This document shows, piece after piece, positions 33,236 to 41,628 of a stretch of DNA of 64,000 nucleotides. A model generated the notes under the pieces. That model saw only the letters and a program-made list of their open reading frames with translations. It was not told the DNA's origin and did no database searches. Origin of the DNA: CAUPWF01 sp964367685. Lineage in GTDB: Bacteria > Bacillota > Clostridia > Lachnospirales > Lachnospiraceae. Position numbers and translations under genes: made by a program. Position 1 is the stretch's first letter, and each line of letters begins with the position of its first letter. The stretch lies in contig CAYIYM010000001.1 in the NCBI GenBank assembly GCA_964367685.1, forward strand, positions 1 through 64,000. Reading direction: 5' to 3'.

Positions 33236-33937
33236 TTATTTGATAAGTTGATTATTCACATCCTTTTTAAACTGCACCCATTCATCTTCATTCTCGACAA
33301 AATAAAGAGGGCACATTTTCTCTGTGATATCGTAGTGACGAAGAATATCTTCGGATGTTAAATCAAACTTCTCACAAAGCCAAGCAGACAAATGCACCAA
33401 GGACTCGTAAGTTTCATCTGTAAATTCTCCTGCTTCTGTTGGATGACATAATTCAATAGATACGGATGTGCTGTTGGCTTCATTGGATGCCCATGCTATT
33501 TCCCACGTTGGAACACATTGAATGATCTCACCTTCTAATCCGATGACAAAATTGCTACTTGAACTTGTCTCTCCAGTATCTTTTAATCCCTCAAAATAAT
33601 CTCTATTTTGCTGCGCTGTAGATCCAGGATTAGCAACGTAATGAACAACAATGTTTCGTATTTGTTCTGTTTGAGTGCCTGGCCTTGAATAAGGATTCAC
33701 AGTCAATAATTGTACATCAATCTCTGGTTTTGCAATAACAATTTCTCCATCATCTCTTTCTTGATACACTGTATTATCACGATCTTCTAGCAATGCATTT
33801 GCTAGAAATAATATTAGGCTTGCGAGCAACACTGCAAGAATAACAAAGCATCCAATTTTTAGTTGTTTTCTTTTTCGCTTCTTTTCTTTTTCCCGTAATC
33901 GTCTTTTTCGATACGCTAATCGTTCTTCGGTGTTCAC
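33236..33937 (-). CDS. Membrane-anchored N-acetylmuramoyl-L-alanine amidase (Amidase_2 family)
   Basis: 233 residues from a GTG at 33937, chosen because GGAGG lies eight bases upstream; the upstream open frame runs through the guaB terminator. A very basic N-terminal segment is followed by one membrane helix (about residues 27-50) and an extracellular amidase domain. Candidate zinc ligands are the His of VVHYVAN, and His and Cys in RHYDITEKMCP. It would cleave the amide bond of peptidoglycan stems at the outer face of the membrane. It is not accompanied by spore or phage genes, so a role in vegetative wall turnover is likely. Confidence 0.82.
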   Translation of the reverse strand: MNTEERLAYRKRRLREKEKKRKRKQLKIGCFVILAVLLASLILFLANALLEDRDNTVYQERDDGEIVIAKPEIDVQLLTVNPYSRPGTQTEQIRNIVVHYVANPGSTAQQNRDYFEGLKDTGETSSSSNFVIGLEGEIIQCVPTWEIAWASNEANSTSVSIELCHPTEAGEFTDETYESLVHLSAWLCEKFDLTSEDILRHYDITEKMCPLYFVENEDEWVQFKKDVNNQLIK

Positions 33938-33954
33938 TATAAATACCTCCAAAT

Positions 33955-33982
33955 AAAGGAGTGGTATATTTACCACTCCTTA
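33955..33982 (-). terminator. Rho-independent terminator of guaB
   Basis: Stem AAGGAGTGGTA with TACCACTCCTT around a short AT loop, then TTTATTT on the minus strand; it starts nine bases after the guaB stop. Confidence 0.85.
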
Positions 33983-33990
33983 GTTATTCT

Positions 33991-35445
33991 TTATTGATCT
34001 ACGCTATAATTTGGCGCCTCTTTTGTAATGTGAATATCATGAGGATGACTTTCCTTTAAAGATGCAGCAGATATCTTAACAAATTCCGCTGTGTTCTTTA
34101 ATGTTTCAATATCTTTTGCTCCACAATATCCCATTCCTGAACGTAATCCGCCCATTAATTGGAACACAGTATCTTCGCAAGTTCCTTTATAAGCAACACG
34201 ACCTTCTACGCCTTCTGGTACTAGTTTTTTAGCATTTTCTTGGAAATATCTATCCTTACTTCCATTTTCCATTGCAGCAATTGATCCCATTCCACGATAC
34301 ACCTTGTATTTACGTCCTTGGAATAACTCAAATGTTCCTGGAGATTCGTCACATCCTGCAAACATACTACCCATCATACAAACACTTGCACCTGCAGCAA
34401 TTGCCTTTGTCATATCCCCTGAATACTTAATGCCTCCATCTGCAATAATAGGAACACCATACTCTTTAGCAACTGAAAAACATTCCATAACTGCCGTGAT
34501 TTGTGGTACACCGATTCCAGCAACTACACGTGTTGTACAAATTGATCCTGGTCCAATTCCAACTTTCACAGCATCCGCACCAGCTTCAATTAAATCTCTT
34601 GTAGCTTTTGCAGTCGCTACATTTCCAGCAATAACAGGTAGCTCTGGAAACGCTTCTTTGATCATTCTAACAGCTTTCAATACATTTGCAGAATGTCCAT
34701 GTGCTGAATCAAGTACAACACAATCAACCTTTGCTTCTACTAATGCTCTAACTCTGTCAATGCAATTTGCTGTAATTCCAACAGCTGCACCACACAATAG
34801 TCTGCCTTGTGAATCTTTTGCTGAATCAGGATATTTAATTTGTTTTTCAATATCCTTAATTGTAATTAAACCTTTTAAATTAAAGTTTTCATCTACGATT
34901 GGCAGTTTTTCTTTTCTAGCTTTCGCCAAAATATTTTTAGCTTCTTCAAGAGTAATTCCTTCTTTTGCAGTAATTAATCCTTCTGACGTCATGGACTCTT
35001 TTATTTTTTTTGTGAAATCAGTTTCAAATTTCAAGTCACGATTGGTAATAATTCCTACTAATTTTTTACCCTCTGTAATTGGGACTCCTGAAATTCGGAA
35101 CTTACCCATTAGTTCGTTTGCATCTCCAACTGTGTGATCTGGTGATAGATAGAAAGGATCAGTAATAACACCGTTTTCGGAACGTTTAACCTTGTCTACT
35201 TCTTCCGCCTGTGCTTCCATAGACATATTTTTGTGGATGATACCGATACCACCTTGTCTTGCCATTGCAATCGCCATACGATGCTCAGTAACTGTGTCCA
35301 TTCCAGCACTCATAATTGGTATATTCAAATATAGACTTTTTGTTAATTGTGTACTTAAGTCAATTTGATTTGGTATCACCTCTGAATAACCTGGAACTAA
35401 CAATACGTCATCAAAAGTAATTCCTTCACCTACTATTTTACCCAT
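33991..35445 (-). CDS. guaB: IMP dehydrogenase
   Basis: 484 residues: TIM-barrel catalytic domain interrupted by a CBS pair (about residues 95-205: 'PDHTVGDANELMGKFRISGV' and 'GITLEEAKNILAKARKEKLP'). Catalytic Cys is in GPGSICTTRVVAG; flap and monovalent-cation residues follow. It oxidises IMP to XMP, the committed step to GMP, and so converges with Xpt encoded at 7.2-7.8 kb on the same product. Its upstream region carries a four-copy 15-bp repeat rather than a recognisable riboswitch. Confidence 0.96.
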   Translation of the reverse strand: MGKIVGEGITFDDVLLVPGYSEVIPNQIDLSTQLTKSLYLNIPIMSAGMDTVTEHRMAIAMARQGGIGIIHKNMSMEAQAEEVDKVKRSENGVITDPFYLSPDHTVGDANELMGKFRISGVPITEGKKLVGIITNRDLKFETDFTKKIKESMTSEGLITAKEGITLEEAKNILAKARKEKLPIVDENFNLKGLITIKDIEKQIKYPDSAKDSQGRLLCGAAVGITANCIDRVRALVEAKVDCVVLDSAHGHSANVLKAVRMIKEAFPELPVIAGNVATAKATRDLIEAGADAVKVGIGPGSICTTRVVAGIGVPQITAVMECFSVAKEYGVPIIADGGIKYSGDMTKAIAAGASVCMMGSMFAGCDESPGTFELFQGRKYKVYRGMGSIAAMENGSKDRYFQENAKKLVPEGVEGRVAYKGTCEDTVFQLMGGLRSGMGYCGAKDIETLKNTAEFVKISAASLKESHPHDIHITKEAPNYSVDQ

Positions 35446-35469
35446 TTTATATCCTCTCTTTCTTCACAC

Positions 35470-35547
35470 CTAATATCTTTTCCTTATTACTATTTTCATT
35501 TTTACTGTTTTCATTTTTACTGTTTTCATTATTACTGTTTTCATTTT
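35470..35547 (-). repeat. Four tandem 15-bp repeats in the guaB upstream region
   Basis: Between 35488 and 35547 the unit TACTGTTTTCATTTT (plus strand) occurs four times head to tail, with one or two base differences in two copies. On the minus (guaB) strand the frame ATG AAA ACA GTA AAA repeats, so a 24-codon frame from 35544 to a TAG at 35470-35472 would read MKTVI, MKTVK, MKTVK, MKIVI, RKRY. No ribosome site precedes it, so translation is doubtful. It may be a slippage-prone leader or a multi-copy protein site. Confidence 0.75.
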
Positions 35548-35578
35548 TTGTTACTGCTATTTCTTAGTTCGTTTTGAC

Positions 35579-36067
35579 TTAAATAAATACTTTTCTTGGA
35601 GCAATCATTCGCATTGCATTCAAGATTGCTTCGTTTGGCTCAATTAAAATAGCAACTTTTTGTGAATCTTTCATCGTTACCATCTTGTATACCTTTTGTT
35701 GCCCATTACCCGAAGTGTAATCTGTTACTTTCACCCCTTGATATGGTTGTACTTCACCCGAGTTTAGCGGAGCAATTACAATCATTTCATTAATATTAGT
35801 TGTAAATGCTTGCTTTCTTTTTTGCTTTGCAATAATTTTGTCGATGTCTAAATTTCCATTCAAATACAAATACTCGTATTCGATTGATGACCCCTTTAAA
35901 ACCACTACGTTCACAATTAGCAATGCAATCCCTACAAGAAAGCCAAGTGGGATGATGACTCCCGCTATAAATGCAATAGCCATCAATATAGTGCATACAA
36001 TTTTAATTAATCTTGCCTTTTGATCAATCTTACTTGGAATTAGCTGTTCTACATAAAATTCATTCAT
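35579..36067 (-). CDS. Small membrane protein of unknown function
   Basis: 162 residues. A short cytoplasmic N-terminus is followed by two closely spaced hydrophobic helices (about residues 22-57: IKIVCTILMAIAFIAGVIIP then LGFLVGIALLIVNVVVL), then a soluble beta-rich domain ('YEYLYLNGNLDIDKIIAKQK', 'YKMVTMKDSQKVAILIEPNE'). The arrangement resembles membrane-tethered PH-like/YcxB-like domains of Firmicutes; I recall similar proteins being annotated as DUF6106, but cannot check. GGAGG supports the start. It lies between groEL and guaB on the same strand. Confidence 0.65.
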   Translation of the reverse strand: MNEFYVEQLIPSKIDQKARLIKIVCTILMAIAFIAGVIIPLGFLVGIALLIVNVVVLKGSSIEYEYLYLNGNLDIDKIIAKQKRKQAFTTNINEMIVIAPLNSGEVQPYQGVKVTDYTSGNGQQKVYKMVTMKDSQKVAILIEPNEAILNAMRMIAPRKVFI

Positions 36068-36167
36068 TCTACACCTCCATGGTACATTTTTCTATTGTAT
36101 CAAGATTTTTTAAAAAAGTCTAGATTTACTTATAATACTTTTTCACAAATCCTATTCATTTACTTTA

Positions 36168-36215
36168 TAAAAAAATAGAACTATTATACTATACAATAGC
36201 ATTCATAGTTCTATT
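36168..36215 (-). terminator. Rho-independent terminator of groESL
   Basis: Arms AATAGAACTAT (36174-36184) and ATAGTTCTATT (36205-36215) are perfect 11-bp complements around a 20-base loop; the minus strand continues with TTTTTT. It starts 31 bases past the groEL stop. Confidence 0.8.
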
Positions 36216-36245
36216 TAATCTTTACATTTTGGCATTCTATAAATA

Positions 36246-37868
36246 TTACATCATACCCATTCCTGGATTACCAGCTGGCATCGCTGGAATATCTTCTTTT
36301 ATATTAGCCACTACAGATTCAGTAGTCAACAATGTTGAAGAAACACTTGTTGCATTTTGCAATGCACTTCTTGTAACTTTTGCTGGATCAAGAATCCCTG
36401 CAGTTACCATATTTACATACTCTTCGTTATAAGCATCAAATCCTGTCCCTATCTCTGACTCTTTCACCTTATTAATAATAACAGACCCTTCTAACCCTGC
36501 ATTTGCTGCAATTCTAAATAAGGGTGCATCTAATGCTTTTAAGATGATTTTTGCACCAGTCTTTTCGTCACCCTCTAGTGTATCTGCCAAAACAGCCACT
36601 TTCTTAGATGCATGAATGTATGCTGATCCGCCACCTGAAATAATCCCTTCTTCCACTGCCGCTCTAGTTGCATTTAGGGCATCTTCCATGCGAAGTTTCG
36701 CTTCTTTCATTTCTGTCTCTGTTGCTGCGCCCACACGGATTACTGCAACTCCTCCAGCCAATTTAGCGACACGCTCTTGCAATTTTTCTCTATCAAATTC
36801 AGATGTTGTAGTTTCTAATTGTGCACGAATTTGGCCTACGCGTCCTTCTATTGCTTCTTTGTTACCATATCCATCTACGATTACTGTATTTTCTTTCTGA
36901 ACTTTAACAGATTTTGCGCGCCCTAATTGTTCTAATGTCACTTCCTTAATGTCTAATCCTAATTCTTCGGAAATTACCTGTCCTCCAGTTAGAATTGCAA
37001 TATCTTCAAGCATTGCTTTTCTTCTATCACCATAACCAGGTGCCTTAACTGCAGTTACATTAAATGTTCCACGTAATTTGTTAACAATCAGTGTTGTAAG
37101 CGCTTCACCTTCAATATCTTCCGCAATGATTAATAATCTTGCTCCTGATTGAACAATTTGCTCTAATACTGGAAGGATTTCTTGAATATTTGAGATTTTT
37201 TTATCTGTAATAAGTATATATGGCTCATCCATATTCGCTTCCATTTTCTCCATATCTGTTGCCATGTAAGCCGAAATATATCCTCTATCGAATTGCATCC
37301 CCTCTACCAAATCTAATTCTGTTTTCATAGTCTTAGATTCTTCAATGGTAATTACACCGTCGTTGGATACTTTTTCCATTGCATCTGCAACCATTTGCCC
37401 TACTTCTTCGTCTCCTGATGAAACTGTTGCTACTCTTGCAATTTGTTCCTTCCCTGTCACCTTACTGCTCATAGACGCAATCGCATCCACTGCACATTCC
37501 GTAGCTTTTTTCATTCCTTTTCTAAGTACAATCGGATTTGCGCCAGCTGCTAAATTCTTCATCCCTTCATTCACCATTGCTTGAGCTAAAACTGTAGCTG
37601 TTGTCGTACCATCACCTGCAACGTCATTAGTCTTAGAGGCAACTTCTTTAATGAGTTGTGCTCCCATATTTTCAAATGCATCTTCTAATTCAATTTCTTT
37701 TGCAATTGTTACACCGTCATTTGTAATTAATGGTGCACCAAATGATTTATCCAATACTACATTTCTTCCTTTTGGTCCCAAGGTTACTCTTACTGTATTA
37801 GCTAGTTGATTTACACCTGATTCAAGTGCTGCTCTTGCTTCTGCTCCAAATTTAATTTCCTTTGCCAT
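36246..37868 (-). CDS. groEL: Chaperonin GroEL
   Basis: 540 residues, normal length. Conserved N-terminus AKEIKFGAEARAALESGVNQ, ATP site GPKGRNVV and AGDGTTTATVLA, catalytic Asp in the GDGTT motif, and the flexible C-terminal tail ending GNPGMGMM. It forms the 14-mer folding chamber capped by GroES. It follows groES by 13 bases and both are controlled by the CIRCE element. Confidence 0.98.
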   Translation of the reverse strand: MAKEIKFGAEARAALESGVNQLANTVRVTLGPKGRNVVLDKSFGAPLITNDGVTIAKEIELEDAFENMGAQLIKEVASKTNDVAGDGTTTATVLAQAMVNEGMKNLAAGANPIVLRKGMKKATECAVDAIASMSSKVTGKEQIARVATVSSGDEEVGQMVADAMEKVSNDGVITIEESKTMKTELDLVEGMQFDRGYISAYMATDMEKMEANMDEPYILITDKKISNIQEILPVLEQIVQSGARLLIIAEDIEGEALTTLIVNKLRGTFNVTAVKAPGYGDRRKAMLEDIAILTGGQVISEELGLDIKEVTLEQLGRAKSVKVQKENTVIVDGYGNKEAIEGRVGQIRAQLETTTSEFDREKLQERVAKLAGGVAVIRVGAATETEMKEAKLRMEDALNATRAAVEEGIISGGGSAYIHASKKVAVLADTLEGDEKTGAKIILKALDAPLFRIAANAGLEGSVIINKVKESEIGTGFDAYNEEYVNMVTAGILDPAKVTRSALQNATSVSSTLLTTESVVANIKEDIPAMPAGNPGMGMM

Positions 37869-37881
37869 TTTTAATACCCCC

Positions 37882-38163
37882 TTATTTTACAATTGCCAAG
37901 ATTTCATCTTGTCTGACGATAATGAACACTTCGTCTTCCATTTCAACTTCTGTCCCTGCATATTTCGAATAAATTACTTGATCTCCAATTGACACAAGCA
38001 TTTCCACCTTATTTCCATCTACAACCCCACCTGGTCCAACTGCAACAACCTCGGCTTGTTGTGGTTTTTCTTTTGTTTGTCCCGGAATTACAATTCCTGA
38101 TTTGGTAGTCTCTTCAGCCACTACTTGTTTTAATACTACTCTGTCTCCTAAAGGTAATAACAT
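37882..38163 (-). CDS. groES: Co-chaperonin GroES
   Basis: 93 residues from the ATG at 38163, seven bases after AGGAGG; an in-frame extension would run into the CIRCE site. Family residues: LLPLGDRVVLKQ at the start, the mobile loop ETTKSGIVIPGQTKEKPQ, and 'DQVIYSKYAGTEVEMEDEVF' near the end. It caps GroEL. Confidence 0.97.
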   Translation of the reverse strand: MLLPLGDRVVLKQVVAEETTKSGIVIPGQTKEKPQQAEVVAVGPGGVVDGNKVEMLVSIGDQVIYSKYAGTEVEMEDEVFIIVRQDEILAIVK

Positions 38164-38189
38164 TTTTTTTCCTCCTAATACAATGTATA

Positions 38190-38216
38190 TTAGCACTCAT
38201 TAACCGCGAGTGCTAA
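38190..38216. promoter_or_regulatory. CIRCE operator (HrcA binding site)
   Basis: A perfect match to the consensus: TTAGCACTC, nine-base spacer, GAGTGCTAA. It lies between the groES promoter and its ribosome site, so HrcA would repress groESL until heat or misfolded protein titrates GroEL. hrcA itself is not in the window. Confidence 0.97.
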
Positions 38217-38227
38217 CGCCTAGATAT

Positions 38228-38257
38228 AAAATATCACTTTCACATTCTTTTTGTCAA
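38228..38257 (-). promoter_or_regulatory. Housekeeping promoter of groESL
   Basis: Minus strand: perfect TTGACA (38252-38257), 18-base spacer and TATTTT (38228-38233), placing the transcription start just upstream of or within CIRCE, the usual arrangement. Confidence 0.75.
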
Positions 38258-38267
38258 GCAATTTTAT

Positions 38268-38564
38268 TTAAAGTTTGTAAAATCCATTCTCTATACGAAA
38301 AGTTATGGTACTTCCACACTCACCCTGAAATCTATCTGTAATTACACCTTCACATCGTAGATTTTCATTTTCCATTTTAATAGTACATTGGTATTTAGCA
38401 TCCAATGATATTTTACTTAACTGTTCGTCATCAATCAAAATCTGTAAGTTTCCTTCATGAAAACTGCCTGTTAAAATGCTAGCCTCGATAACTTGTTCAT
38501 CTAATTCTCTGCCTTTTAACAGCATTTGTATCATTTGAAGATTAATTTCACTACCCTCTAACAT
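38268..38564 (-). CDS. Uncharacterised 98-residue protein between codY and groES
   Basis: 98 residues, soluble, acidic N-terminus, no membrane segment. Predicted beta-rich second half (GNLQILIDDEQLSKISLD ... LRCEGVITDRFQGECGSTI). I do not recognise it. A strong AGGAGG precedes the ATG and codon use resembles its neighbours, so it is a real gene. It lies about 90 bases downstream of codY, beyond the codY terminator. In many motile Clostridia and Bacilli the genes after codY are flagellar (flgB onward), so a former flagellar context is conceivable but unproved. Confidence 0.6.
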   Translation of the reverse strand: MLEGSEINLQMIQMLLKGRELDEQVIEASILTGSFHEGNLQILIDDEQLSKISLDAKYQCTIKMENENLRCEGVITDRFQGECGSTITFRIENGFYKL

Positions 38565-38581
38565 AAGTCCCCTCCTAATAA

Positions 38582-38614
38582 ATAAGACAGAGCTTATGTT
38601 ACGCTCTGTCTTAT
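38582..38614 (-). terminator. Rho-independent terminator of codY
   Basis: Perfect 12-bp stem, ATAAGACAGAGC with GCTCTGTCTTAT, nine-base loop, followed on the minus strand by TTATT. It lies 41 bases past the codY stop and just upstream of the 98-residue gene's ribosome site. Confidence 0.8.
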
Positions 38615-38654
38615 GCTTTAGTTATAGATTATACTATTTATAGAAATACTTCAA

Positions 38655-39443
38655 TTAAAACTTATTATTTTTTTCTTTTTTGATTCTATCTAATTCATCA
38701 AAAATAAAATCATTAATTACTTTTATGTAAGTACCTTTCATTCCTGATGAACGTGATTCAATTACACCAGCACTTTCGAATTTACGCAACGCATTAACAA
38801 TAACTGATCTTGTAATTTCAACTCTATCTGCAATTTTACTAGCAACCAAAATTCCTTCATATCCTTCTAATTCATCAAAAATATGAATAATAGCTTCTAG
38901 TTCCGAAATAGACAATGTACTTATCGCCGATTGAACAATTTGTTCTTTTCTGATTTCTTCTGCTGTTTCTTCGTTCACTGAACGAAGCATTTCGAGTCCA
39001 ACTACTGTTGTACCATATTCACTTAGAATAATATCATCAATCTCATACATTGTGTCCCGTTTGTAGATAAATAAAGTTCCTAATCTCTCTCCTGCAATAT
39101 CGATTGGTGTAATAATTGCTTGATATCCTGCAATAGAATCACCATCAAAACCTAATGTTTGTAGGTTAACATTTTCTTTTGTAGATAAAATACCCAACAA
39201 TCTCTCGTTAAGCATGTTATCGATATATCCACCTAGTTCATCTTTTAAAAGTTCTTCGATTGGAGGTACATTAGTAGATTGGCTTACGCCTAAAACTTTT
39301 CCTTTTTTACTTACAACAAGAACGCTTGAATCTAAAATTTCAGTTAATACTACACAAATATCGTTAAAAACAACTTTGCTAGTGCTATTATTGTGAAGTA
39401 ATTTATTAATTTTTCTCGTTTTGTCAAGTAATTGTACACTCAT
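38655..39443 (-). CDS. codY: GTP- and branched-chain-amino-acid-sensing global regulator CodY
   Basis: 262 residues, normal length. N-terminal GAF domain (LLDKTRKINKLLHNNSTSKV ... CVVLTEILDSSVLVVSKKGK) and a C-terminal winged helix with 'ASKIADRVEITRSVIVNALR' and 'KFESAGVIESRSSGMKGTYI'. It represses nutrient-acquisition and biosynthesis genes when GTP and isoleucine/valine/leucine are plentiful. In Bacillus it can regulate purine-linked and permease genes; I could not identify a convincing CodY box upstream of the purine operon here. It has its own promoter 93 bases after topA. Confidence 0.96.
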   Translation of the reverse strand: MSVQLLDKTRKINKLLHNNSTSKVVFNDICVVLTEILDSSVLVVSKKGKVLGVSQSTNVPPIEELLKDELGGYIDNMLNERLLGILSTKENVNLQTLGFDGDSIAGYQAIITPIDIAGERLGTLFIYKRDTMYEIDDIILSEYGTTVVGLEMLRSVNEETAEEIRKEQIVQSAISTLSISELEAIIHIFDELEGYEGILVASKIADRVEITRSVIVNALRKFESAGVIESRSSGMKGTYIKVINDFIFDELDRIKKEKNNKF

Positions 39444-39490
39444 TTTTAACTCCTCCGTTGAATTTAAGCGAGACTTTCATTTACAATGAT

Positions 39491-39519
39491 ATATTAACAC
39501 AAAAGTCTGACAATTTCAA
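39491..39519 (-). promoter_or_regulatory. Promoter of codY
   Basis: Minus strand: TTGAAA (39514-39519), 17-base spacer, TAATAT (39491-39496), about 45 bases before the start codon. Confidence 0.5.
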
Positions 39520-39536
39520 CAACTTCTTTCTTTTTT

Positions 39537-41597
39537 CTAAATATTTATAATGTTCCCACATTTTGCATCAGAGCAAACTGTTTTATTACCTTTTTCCACC
39601 ATATATGCTCCGCATTCCGAACATTTTGTCTTCGATGGTTTTTGCCAAGACATAAATTCACATTCTGGTGCATTTTCACATCCAAAATATCTACGCCCTT
39701 TTTTTGTTTTACGAAATACAACATCTTTGCCACATGTTGGACATTCAACATCCGCTTTTTCTAAATAAGGTTTTGTATTTCGACATTCAGGAAATCCTGG
39801 ACATGCCAGAAACTTCCCGTGTGGTCCATACTTGATTACCATGTTTCTACCACATTCTTCGCAGATAACATCTGTGACTTCATCTTGAATTGTTACACTT
39901 TCAAGTTCTTTTTCAGCAACCTGTACAGCTTCTTCTAAATCCGGATAGAAATTGCGAATAACTTCCTTCCAAGGAACTTGTCCTTCCTCTACTTTATCAA
40001 GTAATCCCTCCATTGTTGCTGTAAAATTCACATCTACAATACTAGGGAAAGACTGCGTCATAATATGATTTACTATTTCACCAATCTCGGTTAAGTATAA
40101 GTTCTTATTTTCTTTTGCCACATATCGTCTTGCAATAATAGTAGAAATTGTTGGAGCATATGTACTTGGACGTCCAATGCCTAATTCTTCTAATGTTTTT
40201 ACAAGCATCGCTTCAGAATAATGAGCAGGCGGTTGCGTGAAATGTTGCTTACTATCTAGTTCTGTCTTAGTTAATTCAGAATCTGTATCAATTGATTTTA
40301 ACATAACATTATTATCTGCTTTTTCTTCATCGGCTTCTGTATATGCCAATCTGAATCCTTCAAATGCTACCTTAGATGTGGATACCGTAAATATATATTT
40401 TCCTGCACCAATTTTAACAGTTGTAGTTTCATATTTTGCTGGTTGCATACGACTTGCCGCAAATCTCTTCCAGATCAATTGATACAAGCGATATTGATCT
40501 CTTGACAAAGATTCTTTAATCGCAAGTGGAATTCGATTAATATCAGTTGGGCGAATTGCTTCGTGTGCATCCTGCACTTTTTGTTCTTTCTTTTTTGTAG
40601 ATGCTGCTGTCGCCACGTATTGCTCTCCATAGTTCATGGAAATATAGGTTCGTGCTTGTTCATCTGCACTGTCAGAGATACGAGTTGAATCAGTACGTAA
40701 ATAAGTAATTAAACCGACTGTTCCACTACCTTTAATATCAACACCTTCATAAAGTTGTTGTGCTATTCGCATTGTTTTTGCTGTTGCGAAATTCAATGCT
40801 TTTGAAGCTTCTTGTTGTAAAGTACTTGTTGTAAATGGTACTGGAGCCTTTTTAGAACGTTCTCCTTTTTTCACTTCCTTCACAATATATTCTGCTTCTT
40901 CTACTTCTTTTAAGATTTCTTTCAATTCTTCTTCTGAATGAATTGGTATTTTCTTATCTGTTCCGTAGAATTTAGCTGTAATTGGCTTCTTCTCACCTTT
41001 TACATCTAATGTTGCTTCTAAACTCCAGTATTCTTCTGGAATGAATGCACTTATTTCTGCTTCTCTGTCCGCAATAATTCTAAGCGCTACAGATTGGACA
41101 CGGCCTGCACTTAGACCTCTTTTTACTTTTGCCCATAATAGTGGACTAATTCTATACCCCATTATTCGATCTAATGCACGTCTTGCTTGTTGTGCATCTA
41201 CTAAATCCATATCTATCTCTCTAGCATTTTTTATCGACTCTTTTACTGCTTCTTTTGTTATTTCATTGAAAGTAATTCTATACACTTTCTTATTTTCTAG
41301 TTTGAGTGCTTTTGATAAATGCCATGAAATGGCTTCTCCTTCACGGTCAGGGTCCGTTGCAAGATAGATTTTATCTGCTTTTTTTACTTCTTTGCGTAAT
41401 GCTGCAAGTATATCGCCTTTTCCACGAATTGTAATGTACTTTGGCTCATAATCATTCTCGACATCTATTCCCATCTGACTTTTTGGTAAATCACGCACAT
41501 GCCCGTTTGATGCTGCAACAATATAATTTGTGCCTAAAAACTTTTTAATTGTTTTTACCTTAGCTGGTGATTCTACTATCACTAGATTTCGTGCCAT
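39537..41597 (-). CDS. topA: DNA topoisomerase I
   Basis: 686 residues: N-terminal Toprim domain (VIVESPAKVKTIKKFLG; ATDPDREGEAISWHL), the catalytic region with Tyr in GLITYLRTDSTRISD, and three C-terminal four-cysteine zinc fingers (beginning CEECGRNM, CPTCGKDV and CSECGAYM). It relaxes negative supercoils. It lies between dprA and codY, a common Clostridia order, with 31 bases to dprA. Confidence 0.97.
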   Translation of the reverse strand: MARNLVIVESPAKVKTIKKFLGTNYIVAASNGHVRDLPKSQMGIDVENDYEPKYITIRGKGDILAALRKEVKKADKIYLATDPDREGEAISWHLSKALKLENKKVYRITFNEITKEAVKESIKNAREIDMDLVDAQQARRALDRIMGYRISPLLWAKVKRGLSAGRVQSVALRIIADREAEISAFIPEEYWSLEATLDVKGEKKPITAKFYGTDKKIPIHSEEELKEILKEVEEAEYIVKEVKKGERSKKAPVPFTTSTLQQEASKALNFATAKTMRIAQQLYEGVDIKGSGTVGLITYLRTDSTRISDSADEQARTYISMNYGEQYVATAASTKKKEQKVQDAHEAIRPTDINRIPLAIKESLSRDQYRLYQLIWKRFAASRMQPAKYETTTVKIGAGKYIFTVSTSKVAFEGFRLAYTEADEEKADNNVMLKSIDTDSELTKTELDSKQHFTQPPAHYSEAMLVKTLEELGIGRPSTYAPTISTIIARRYVAKENKNLYLTEIGEIVNHIMTQSFPSIVDVNFTATMEGLLDKVEEGQVPWKEVIRNFYPDLEEAVQVAEKELESVTIQDEVTDVICEECGRNMVIKYGPHGKFLACPGFPECRNTKPYLEKADVECPTCGKDVVFRKTKKGRRYFGCENAPECEFMSWQKPSKTKCSECGAYMVEKGNKTVCSDAKCGNIINI

Positions 41598-41628
41598 GTT
41601 GGTACTCCTTTGGATTTATTCGATTGAT

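Noticed and set aside
34304..35137. 277-codon open frame on the plus strand opposite guaB
   Set aside because: It lies wholly inside a perfectly conserved guaB gene, has no ribosome site and shows the Ser/Pro-rich composition of an antisense shadow.
35488..35547. CRISPR array
   Set aside because: The four 15-bp units are contiguous with no spacers and no cas genes are present.
38268..38564. PilZ-domain protein call for the 98-residue gene
   Set aside because: Beta-rich prediction alone is not enough; the RxxxR and DxSxxG c-di-GMP motifs are not visible.
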